From contig JAUXBW010000154.1 of NCBI GenBank assembly GCA_030619185.1, positions 1-5,591 on the forward strand: DNA of 5,591 nucleotides. Reading direction: 5' to 3'. The position numbers were made by a program, and so were the translations under genes. The first letter of the stretch is position 1; each line of letters begins with the position of its first letter. The notes under the pieces were generated by a model that was not told the DNA's origin, did not search any database, and saw nothing but the letters and a program-made list of their open reading frames with translations. The stretch is from Methyloprofundus sp. GTDB taxonomy: Bacteria; Pseudomonadota; Gammaproteobacteria; Methylococcales; Methylomonadaceae. Shown here piece by piece: positions 1 through 5,078 of this stretch.

Positions 1-87
1 GACGGCAAACAGATTAACGTCTATTATGGCGTAACTGTCAGCGGACTAAACGACGTTTGGCTCGCTTTGGTTGGAGAGAATACATAA
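1..87 (+). CDS. C-terminal fragment of an unrecognised protein (open at left edge)
   Basis: Frame 1 is open from the first base to a TAA at 85-87 and gives 28 residues ending LNDVWLALVGENT. The other two forward frames hit stops early, so this is the only forward frame that could be the tail of an upstream gene. I do not recognise the family, and 28 codons without a stop could occur by chance. A reverse-strand open frame also crosses here, but it has no recognisable protein features. The position fits a gene ending just before the hairpin at 102-138. Low confidence. Confidence 0.3.
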   Translation, partial: DGKQINVYYGVTVSGLNDVWLALVGENT

Positions 88-101
88 TCGGCTGTTAAAA
101 T

Positions 102-138
102 TCGAGCTGTGGCCGGTCCCAGACCGTGCCACGCTCGA
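102..138. repeat. Strong bulged hairpin, 16 bp stem with CCA loop
   Basis: Seen directly: 102-107 (TCGAGC) pairs with 133-138 (GCTCGA), 109-113 (GTGGC) with 128-132 (GCCAC), and 114-118 (CGGTC) with 122-126 (GACCG). This leaves a three-base CCA loop at 119-121. One T bulges out on each side (T108 and T127). No T-tract follows, so it is not a canonical intrinsic terminator. It is much more GC-rich than the genes downstream. It could be a REP-like palindrome, the end of a mobile element, or a transcript-stabilising stem of the gene ending at 87. Confidence 0.6.
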
Positions 139-151
139 TTCAGAAGTACGC

Positions 152-163
152 GTGCAGCTGCAC
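152..163. repeat. 12-bp perfect palindrome GTGCAGCTGCAC
   Basis: GTGCAGCTGCAC is its own reverse complement and lies 14 bases upstream of the ATG at 178. The position would suit an operator or a small cruciform, but there is no second copy in the window and no recognisable regulator consensus. The palindrome is seen; any role is only inferred. Confidence 0.35.
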
Positions 164-177
164 TTAAATTTATTCCT

Positions 178-552
178 ATGAAAATCGGCCTCTTAACCAT
201 CAGTGACCGCGGTGCAAAAGGTGCTTTTAAAATGCTGCAAGCTGCCTGGGATAAAAATGACCTTGCGGAAATTCGTAGTTTAACAACCGACAAAGTTTTT
301 GCTGAAATTCAAACACAGTTAAAAGGTTCAAGCTCAGATAATCATACTGATGTCTTGAAAATTGATGCTGAATTATTAGAGATTAGGGAAATAGGCAATG
401 ATTTGGAAGCTGTTGTCTTATTCGACACTCTAATGCGCGAGGAAGTCAGTGCACATCCAGAGCAGGTGCGTGAAGTGTGGACCTTTATCAAACCGAAAAA
501 TAGTCTGCAGGCAAAATGGTATCTGGATGGTTTGCAACAGTTAGAAGATTAG
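178..552 (+). CDS. Chimeric ORF: MogA-like start joined to Tim44-like domain C-terminal part
   Basis: 124 residues from ATG 178; an in-frame GTG at 109 would add 23 residues, but that stretch overlaps the hairpin and resembles no protein, so ATG 178 is preferred. Residues 1-11 (MKIGLLTISDR) match the typical start of MogA, the molybdopterin adenylyltransferase of molybdenum cofactor synthesis. From about residue 16 (AFKMLQAAWDKNDLAEIRSL) to the end, the sequence reads as the C-terminal part of a bacterial Tim44-like domain, including the ELLEIREIGNDLEAVVLFD core and the VREVWTFIKP...WYLDGLQQLE ending. Bacterial Tim44-like proteins are normally much longer, with an N-terminal membrane segment that is absent here. 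The MogA part has no catalytic region. The frame is therefore a fusion of two gene ends, either a genomic rearrangement or an assembly error, and is probably not functional as MogA. No Shine-Dalgarno site precedes the ATG. Confidence 0.65.
   Translation: MKIGLLTISDRGAKGAFKMLQAAWDKNDLAEIRSLTTDKVFAEIQTQLKGSSSDNHTDVLKIDAELLEIREIGNDLEAVVLFDTLMREEVSAHPEQVREVWTFIKPKNSLQAKWYLDGLQQLED
208..228 (+). other. Inferred breakpoint between mogA-like and Tim44-like sequence
   Basis: The protein changes from MogA-like (ISDR, residues 8-11) to Tim44-like (AFKMLQAAWD, from residue 16) across these bases. MogA proteins usually continue with a short acidic Y/E-rich turn after SDRAS-G, whereas Tim44-like proteins usually have an A-K-x-x-F lead into the LQAAWD helix. 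The residues GAKG could belong to either side, which would fit joining at a short shared sequence. The exact base cannot be fixed without relatives to align. Confidence 0.45.
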
Positions 553-576
553 CCCCGAGACTTTATTTCAAAAAAA

Positions 577-634
577 CACTGAGAGCACAGAGAACACAGA
601 GGTTTTTGATCGTGAATGCTCTGTGCTCTCGGTG
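577..634. repeat. Imperfect inverted repeat (16-bp arms, 15/16 matched)
   Basis: The left arm CACTGAGAGCACAGAG (577-592) and right arm CTCTGTGCTCTCGGTG (619-634) are reverse complements with one mismatch, flanking a 26-base loop. The left side also shows a tandem echo, GCACAGAG then ACACAGAG. Sequences of the CACAGAG type are familiar as dispersed intergenic repeats in environmental proteobacterial genomes (recalled, not checked). The loop is long for an intrinsic terminator and no clean T-run follows, although the stem could still stabilise the 3' end of the upstream transcript. A TATACT hexamer at 655-660 could be a -10 box for the operon, but no good -35 lies at the right distance. Confidence 0.65.
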
Positions 635-708
635 GTTAAAAATATTATTCCTTTTATACTCAAATATTTAATTCCCACTTTTCACGGCTTTAATACTTGC
701 GCTCCTAT

Positions 709-945
709 ATGAAACAAAAAATTCGCGAATTTATTTTTAACGAACTTATTTTTGTCGCTGAACCTGAAAATTTTTCAGATGATGATGATTTGCTCGAAGC
801 AGGGCTTGATAGCATGGGAATTATGCGCTTGATTATGCATATGGAAGAGCAATTTAATATCACTCTGCCCGACTCTGAAATCGACCCTGATAATGTCAAA
901 TCCTTCAATGCTCTGGAGCAGTGGATATTACAGCACAAAACATGA
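709..945 (+). CDS. Freestanding acyl/peptidyl carrier protein (probable prolyl carrier, PltL/RedO-like)
   Basis: 78 residues, a normal size for a carrier protein. The 4'-phosphopantetheine site is Ser35 in GLDSMGIMRLI (residues 32-42), preceded by an acidic DDDDLLEAG stretch and followed by the helix II/III pattern HMEEQFNI and a C-terminal ALEQWI helix. It would carry an aminoacyl group as a thioester in the cytoplasm. Its neighbours, a stand-alone adenylation enzyme with a proline-type pocket and an acyl-CoA-dehydrogenase-like oxidase, suggest the load is L-proline oxidised to the pyrrole level. ATG 709 is chosen over an in-frame TTG at 697, which would add only four residues; neither has a Shine-Dalgarno site. 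The stop overlaps the start of the next gene (ATGA, 942-945), so carrier and acyltransferase are probably translated together. Alternatives are a DltC-type or exosortase-associated carrier, but the usual partners of those systems are not seen. No phosphopantetheinyl transferase is in the window. Confidence 0.88.
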   Translation: MKQKIREFIFNELIFVAEPENFSDDDDLLEAGLDSMGIMRLIMHMEEQFNITLPDSEIDPDNVKSFNALEQWILQHKT

Positions 946-2267
946 AGTCATCCACTGAAGGGATTATTCAGATTCTCAATCCATCTGATTGCTTTACTCT
1001 GGCAATGGATGAGGAAATACGCCAGGAAAATATGCCGGGTAGCCAATGTGGCTTTGCCCTAGAGCTTGCTGGCGCTCCCGAAATCAAAGCGATACAAGAG
1101 CGTATTAACGAATTTTCTGAGCGCTTTCCGCTGGTCTTTGCCAGTTTACAGCAGCGCGGCAAACGATTTTTCTGGTGCCAGCGCGAACATCAGCACCCCC
1201 TGTTTTATCAACACAATACGGCTGATACAGTAAACGAAGACGACTTCCATAAACAGACGGTACTCCAGTTACTTAATCACCGGCAAGCGCGTGAAACAAT
1301 TCCACCAATAGAATTTCACCTGATTCAAAGTGCAAATAAAAATACCTTCTTAATGCGCTGGATTCATCCTTTTTGTGATGCTAAAGGGGCTGATTTAATC
1401 TTAAAATACCTTTGTACAGACGATGCAAAGCAACGGCTGCGTTTTGATGTCCCCAAACTGGAACCGCTGGTAAACCTGCAATTAGCTAAATACAAATGGT
1501 GGCAGAAAGTTCTCCTGTTTATTAAAGCCAAACGCCATATTACTCAGCTAGATACCTTACAAAGCATTATCCACGCAGACACTAGTAAAGCCCCTGAACG
1601 ATTAAATGTCAACACCTATACACTCAGCACAGAGCAGACCCAGGCCATTAATAAACTGACTCGGCAACAGGTGGGCTTAACCGGAACCAGCTTATACTAT
1701 ATAGGCTGTTTTATGCGTGCCTTACATAAGATGAACCCTGAACAGCCAGGTGATGCCTATTGCACGCCCTATGCATTTAACCTACGCAGGAATAAAGCAC
1801 TAAGCCCTTTATTAAGCAATCATGTTGCACCTTTATTTGCCCAGGCACCTAAATCAATACTACATGATCGAGCTGCACTTTTTCAGCACCTAAAGCAACA
1901 AAATGCCAAGACTATACGTGAGAAGCTTGATTATGCGTTTCTTCCTATCATGCTGGCAGCCAGCTGGCTTTCTTTAGAAATGCATGGCGAGAAACTACGC
2001 ACATCTATGCGTACAGGGACAGAGCGTAGTTCATTCTGGTTTTCTGACATAGGCAATGTAGATCTATCCAATACCTCATTTTTTGCAACTGATATTACAA
2101 AAATATATCACCTCTGCCAGATTAGCAGCCCACCCGCACTCGCTTTTTTAAGCTGCCAATTTAACCAGCAACTGACACTCAGTTATAATTTTATCGAGCC
2201 GTTATTTACTGAAGAATGGATAGAGGCTTTGCATCAAAATGTACTGGAAGAATTATTAATGGCGTAG
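942..2267 (+). CDS. Condensation-superfamily acyltransferase (HxxxD), putative carrier-to-acceptor transferase
   Basis: 441 residues from ATG 942; an in-frame GTG at 921 is possible but lies inside the carrier gene, and the ATGA overlap strongly favours 942. The length matches a single condensation (C) domain or a related two-lobed CoA-dependent acyltransferase. The key motif is IHPFCDAKGAD, with His142 and Asp146 matching the second His and the Asp of HHxxxDG; the first His is Ile141, and the Gly comes three residues after the Asp. A second-lobe signature follows: FNLRR (279-283) with LSNH (291-294), like the P-x-N-L-R...GN segment of such enzymes. FWFSDIGN (365-372) resembles the structural F/S-N-x-G region of acetyltransferase relatives. 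Family members move an acyl group from a carrier protein or CoA to an amine or alcohol. Coupling to the carrier gene suggests it takes its acyl group from that carrier, for example pyrroloyl or dehydroprolyl. The acceptor is unknown. The sequence is divergent; I am fairly sure of the superfamily and unsure of the reaction. Confidence 0.7.
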   Translation: MKSSTEGIIQILNPSDCFTLAMDEEIRQENMPGSQCGFALELAGAPEIKAIQERINEFSERFPLVFASLQQRGKRFFWCQREHQHPLFYQHNTADTVNEDDFHKQTVLQLLNHRQARETIPPIEFHLIQSANKNTFLMRWIHPFCDAKGADLILKYLCTDDAKQRLRFDVPKLEPLVNLQLAKYKWWQKVLLFIKAKRHITQLDTLQSIIHADTSKAPERLNVNTYTLSTEQTQAINKLTRQQVGLTGTSLYYIGCFMRALHKMNPEQPGDAYCTPYAFNLRRNKALSPLLSNHVAPLFAQAPKSILHDRAALFQHLKQQNAKTIREKLDYAFLPIMLAASWLSLEMHGEKLRTSMRTGTERSSFWFSDIGNVDLSNTSFFATDITKIYHLCQISSPPALAFLSCQFNQQLTLSYNFIEPLFTEEWIEALHQNVLEELLMA

Positions 2268-2277
2268 ATACTGCAAG

Positions 2278-2306
2278 CATTCGCGGCTAAAGACCGCTCC
2301 TACAGG
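2278..2306 (+). repeat. REP-like palindrome of Pseudomonas type
   Basis: The only gap inside the first three operon genes, 72 bases long, contains TTCGCGGCTAAAGACCGC followed by TCCTACAGG. GCGG (2283-2286) pairs with CCGC (2294-2297) around a CTAAAGA loop. The layout of TTCGCGG, a short loop, CCGCTCCTACAGG matches my memory of the repetitive extragenic palindromes of Pseudomonas. Such elements are moved by REP-associated tyrosine transposases (RAYTs) and may modulate mRNA stability. No RAYT gene is in the window. Confidence 0.6.
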
Positions 2307-2339
2307 AAAAAGATATCACTTTCTTTTAAACCACCTCTT

Positions 2340-3779
2340 ATGAATATCGCTACCCCCTTTTTTCAACAATGCGCTCAAACACCTGATAAGCCAGCATTTA
2401 TTGAAGAAAACAGCAGCATCACTTATGCTGAGTTTAAAACACAGATTGAGAAAGTAGCGACTTTCTTAAAAAAACAACAAATACAAAATCAATGTGTCGC
2501 CATTGCTTTAGATCGCGGCATAGACGCAGCAACCTGTATTTATGGTGTGTTACAAACCGGAGCTATTTATCTACCGTTAGACATTAAAAACCCAGTAACA
2601 CGCTTAACAACCATTATTAACGATGCCCAGCCTAGCTTTATTATAGGCAAGGGCCCAGCACCAGACTGGCTGGAAAAGTCTGACAGCTGGCTAGATATAT
2701 CTCAGTTACTATTAACAGATGCCGAAAGTTATTTGCCTGTTCAGGTCAACAGCACAGACCTGGCTACAATTCTCTATACTTCAGGCTCTACAGGTAACCC
2801 TAAAGGTGTTGCATTAAGTCATCAGGCATTGCTGAATTTTTCCCGCTGGACAAGTGCTACTTTTAATCTTGATCAACAAGACCGCATTGCCAGCCTAGCT
2901 CCATTTCATTTCGATTTATCTATATTTGATTTATTCAGCAGTCTGGCTACTGGAGCTAGTGTATATTTTCTACCCTCACGCTTAAGCTTATCACCCAGTC
3001 GCTTAACAGCCTGGCTGAGTGAGTACAAAATTACCACATGGTACACCGTACCTTCCTTATTAAGCTTTATTGCTCTTAAAGGGGCATTAGCAACAACACC
3101 CTTGCCTCACTTAAAACGTATTTTATTTGCCGGGGAAGTGTTCCCAAGTCAGCATTTAATCAAACTGGCCGATTTATTGGCTGACACAGAACTGTACAAT
3201 TTATATGGCCCTACCGAAACCAATGTGTGTTGTTATTGGCAAGTGGAACGCCAGCGCGTAACAGCAGAACGAACCATCCCTATTGGCGATGCGGCTTGTG
3301 GTGCACAATTAACCATGGATAATGAAACAGGTGAGTTATTAGTCAAAAGCCTGAATAATTTTTCGGGTTATTGGCAACAAGGTAAGCTGCAGTCTTTTAA
3401 TGCTGAATTCTACCCTACGGGTGATAAAGTATCATTGAATGAGCAGAGCGAATTTCTGTATCATGGCCGATTGGACCGCATGTTAAAATGCTCAGGCTAC
3501 CGAGTCGAACCGGCTGAAATTGAGCAATGTATCAATCAACTGAATAATATTGAAAGCTGTGCTGTCGTTGGCATCAAAGATCAAACTAGCGGCCAGCGCC
3601 CTGCTGCAGTTATAGTATTAAAAAATAATGCTAAGCTGGCTGAAACTATAAAACCCTTACGCCAGCAACTCGCTCCTTATATGCAGCCCTGTAAATTTGT
3701 TGTGCTGGACGCATTGCCGAGCCTATCGAATGGAAAAACTGATTATCAGGCCATACAAAACTTGTTTAAAAAAACGTAG
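2340..3779 (+). CDS. Stand-alone adenylation enzyme, probable L-prolyl-carrier protein ligase (PltF/RedM/PigI-like)
   Basis: 479 residues, right for a single adenylation domain. It would activate an amino acid with ATP and load it on the carrier protein. The core motifs are in order: A3 TSGSTGNPKG (147-156), A4 FHFDLSIFDLF around Asp192, A5 LYGPTET (288-294), A7 YPTGD (358-362), A8 GRLDRMLKCSGYRVEPAEIE (from 376) and A10 SNGKTD with catalytic Lys466. Aligning with the gramicidin synthetase A pocket by eye gives D192 (235), L193 (236), F196 (239), Y235 (278), L262 (299), A264 (301), L288 (322), V296 (330), C297 (331), K466 (517), i.e. DLFYLALVCK. Asp192 indicates an alpha-amino acid substrate, and I recall this code for the L-proline ligases of pyrrole-forming pathways. 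DltA and exosortase-associated ligases are less likely. The ATG is preceded by a pyrimidine-rich CCACCTCTT with no Shine-Dalgarno site, and a REP lies in the upstream gap. Confidence 0.9.
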   Translation: MNIATPFFQQCAQTPDKPAFIEENSSITYAEFKTQIEKVATFLKKQQIQNQCVAIALDRGIDAATCIYGVLQTGAIYLPLDIKNPVTRLTTIINDAQPSFIIGKGPAPDWLEKSDSWLDISQLLLTDAESYLPVQVNSTDLATILYTSGSTGNPKGVALSHQALLNFSRWTSATFNLDQQDRIASLAPFHFDLSIFDLFSSLATGASVYFLPSRLSLSPSRLTAWLSEYKITTWYTVPSLLSFIALKGALATTPLPHLKRILFAGEVFPSQHLIKLADLLADTELYNLYGPTETNVCCYWQVERQRVTAERTIPIGDAACGAQLTMDNETGELLVKSLNNFSGYWQQGKLQSFNAEFYPTGDKVSLNEQSEFLYHGRLDRMLKCSGYRVEPAEIEQCINQLNNIESCAVVGIKDQTSGQRPAAVIVLKNNAKLAETIKPLRQQLAPYMQPCKFVVLDALPSLSNGKTDYQAIQNLFKKT

Positions 3780-3782
3780 CAA

Positions 3783-3897
3783 GGCGGACTTTAATCCGCT
3801 AGTACGGTAAACTCTATCTGGGAGTAGGCTTTAGCCTACACAAATCGCGGTACATGTAGGCTAAAGCCTACTCCCCAATCATTAGACTAAAGTCATC
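3783..3897. repeat. Nested REP cluster (BIME-like): 21-bp perfect inverted repeat inside two smaller hairpins
   Basis: The inner pair is perfect over 21 bases: 3820-3840 (core GAGTAGGCTTTAGCCTAC) and 3855-3875 (core GTAGGCTAAAGCCTACTC), separated by 14 bases. Each arm is also nearly self-palindromic (GTAGGC-TTTA-GCCTAC). Outside these, GCGGA...TCCGC (3784-3799, loop CTTTAA) and GACTAAAGTC (3885-3894) are related small palindromes in opposite orientation. The arrangement is therefore four REP-like units in two nested inverted pairs. The GGCTAAAGCC...CTCC pattern resembles the REP at 2278-2306. It fills most of the 133-base gap between two operon genes and may slow 3'-to-5' decay or attenuate the transcript. 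A 35-bp hairpin with a 14-base loop could form, but there is no T-run after it. Confidence 0.75.
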
Positions 3898-3912
3898 CAA
3901 TCTATTGCACCT

Positions 3913-5007
3913 ATGCCCCAATACCAGCAACTCCCCCCAAAAGGCGATAATCACGCCTCAAAACAACGCTTACAATATTGCGCAAAAGAAAATTTGTTAA
4001 AACATGCTATTAGCACTCAACTGGGTGGGCATGGCGATAGCTTTCAGGAGCTGGTTAAAGCCCATTTACACTTAGGCAAGCATAGTCAGGATACTGGCTT
4101 AATTCTATCTATCAACGCACATCTCTGGGGATCAATATTTCCATTAATATTGTATGGCACTGAAGAGCAGAAACAAAACTGGCTTCCTTCGCTGCTCTCA
4201 GGCGATATGATCAGTGGTCATGCTATTACAGAACCGCAAGCAGGTTCTGATGTTAATGCCATAGAAACACATGTCATAGAAACAGACTCAGGCTTTATTA
4301 TCAACGGTCATAAACGTTTTATCACCAATACGCCGATTGCAGATGTTTTACTTATCTATGCAAAATTAGAAGGTAAACTTTCTGCATTTCTGGTCAGGCA
4401 AACAGATTCAGGCACAGACTACACCGATAGCCCTAATGTAACTGGCTGCACTACGGCTACCATGGGCGATATTGTTCTGACCGACTGTCATATTCCACTA
4501 GACCGTCAGCTGGGCAAAACCGGAGCAGGCGGCATGATGATACAGTCTGCACTGGAACTGGAACGCGCCTTTATTTTCGCTGGCATTATAGGCATTATGC
4601 AATGGCAGCTGGAACAAGTGGTTCAGCACTCCCGGCAACGCCGCGTTAATGGCACGCATTTAGGTGCTAATCAGGCTATCAGTCATAAAATTGCCGATAT
4701 GAAGTGTCGACTGGAGAGCTGCTTACTCTGGGTTAATGAATGCGCCAGATTAAAAGACTCAGGCAAGCGTATTAGCCTGGCCAGTGCACAAACTAAATTA
4801 TTTGCCAGTGAAGCATTTTTACAATCCAGTCTGGATGCTGCTCATGTCATGGGATCTGAGGGTTTAATTGCAGAAAATAAAATGACCACACTGGTTCAGG
4901 ATGCCATGGCAAGCCGGTTATTTTCTGGTTCTTCTGAAATACAGAAGAATATCATTGCGGCATTAATTGGCACTGGAGCGGGATTTAAGAGCCAAATACA
5001 AAAGTAA
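3913..5007 (+). CDS. Acyl-CoA-dehydrogenase-fold flavoprotein, probable prolyl-carrier protein oxidase (PltE/RedW/CloN3-like)
   Basis: 364 residues, slightly shorter than the ~380 usual for the family, with a divergent N-terminus; a TAG at 3883 and the absence of another start between fix ATG 3913. Family signatures are AITEPQAGSD (104-113, FAD/substrate contact), GFIINGHKRFITN (127-139), an RQRRVNG segment in the C-terminal helical domain, and FSGSSEIQ near the end. In most acyl-CoA dehydrogenases the last motif is Y-E-G-T/S with a catalytic Glu; here that position is Ser338. Instead, LELERAFIFAG supplies Glu217, aligned with the Glu of LER used by isovaleryl-CoA dehydrogenase. As I recall, prolyl-carrier oxidases such as CloN3 and AnaB use that same position. 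With the adjacent prolyl-type ligase and carrier, the likely reaction is FAD-dependent oxidation of prolyl-S-carrier to pyrrolyl-S-carrier, or only to a dehydroprolyl stage as in AnaB. A general fatty acyl-CoA dehydrogenase is less likely. No Shine-Dalgarno site is seen. Confidence 0.88.
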   Translation: MPQYQQLPPKGDNHASKQRLQYCAKENLLKHAISTQLGGHGDSFQELVKAHLHLGKHSQDTGLILSINAHLWGSIFPLILYGTEEQKQNWLPSLLSGDMISGHAITEPQAGSDVNAIETHVIETDSGFIINGHKRFITNTPIADVLLIYAKLEGKLSAFLVRQTDSGTDYTDSPNVTGCTTATMGDIVLTDCHIPLDRQLGKTGAGGMMIQSALELERAFIFAGIIGIMQWQLEQVVQHSRQRRVNGTHLGANQAISHKIADMKCRLESCLLWVNECARLKDSGKRISLASAQTKLFASEAFLQSSLDAAHVMGSEGLIAENKMTTLVQDAMASRLFSGSSEIQKNIIAALIGTGAGFKSQIQK

Positions 5008-5021
5008 TTCACCTGTTATTT

Positions 5022-5053
5022 GGTTTAACCTAGAAAAAAGCTAAAGTTTTTTT
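5022..5053 (+). terminator. Possible weak terminator ahead of the methyltransferase gene
   Basis: After the oxidase stop the gap contains a GGTTTAACC palindrome (5022-5030), then an A-rich stretch, then seven Ts (5047-5053). An AT-rich stem (AAC-C-TAG with CTA-AA-GTT) could form just before the T-run. The stem is weak and interrupted, so termination would be partial at best. It suggests that the next gene may be a separate or only partly co-transcribed unit. Confidence 0.25.
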
Positions 5054-5067
5054 ACTCCGACTCACTC

Positions 5068-5072
5068 AAGGA
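5068..5072 (+). promoter_or_regulatory. Shine-Dalgarno site AAGGA for the methyltransferase gene
   Basis: AAGGA ends six bases before the ATG at 5079, a good spacing, and settles the start. It is the only clear ribosome binding site in the window; the upstream genes have pyrimidine-rich leaders instead. Confidence 0.75.
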
Positions 5073-5078
5073 TAAATA

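Noticed and set aside
102..138. Integron attC site
   Set aside because: It has extra-helical bases but no GTTRRRY-type R box or matching inverse core site, and no cassette-like layout.
24..293. Reverse-strand open frame of 89 codons
   Set aside because: It is antisense across the hairpin and the chimeric gene, has no recognisable domain or ribosome binding site, and the forward frame makes clear protein sense.
655..660. TATACT as a -10 promoter box for the operon
   Set aside because: No acceptable -35 hexamer at 16-18 bases upstream and no extended -10; mentioned only as a possibility.
705..1162. Reverse-strand open frames (705-938 and 968-1162)
   Set aside because: They lie antisense to the carrier protein and the acyltransferase and have low-complexity, non-family-like translations.
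709..3779. D-alanylation (DltA/DltC) or exosortase-A-associated ligase/carrier system
   Set aside because: No DltB/DltD-like or exosortase-linked partner is present, the pocket code is proline-type, and the oxidase fits the pyrrole route better.
3783..3897. CRISPR array
   Set aside because: The repeats are inverted rather than direct, with no regular spacers.
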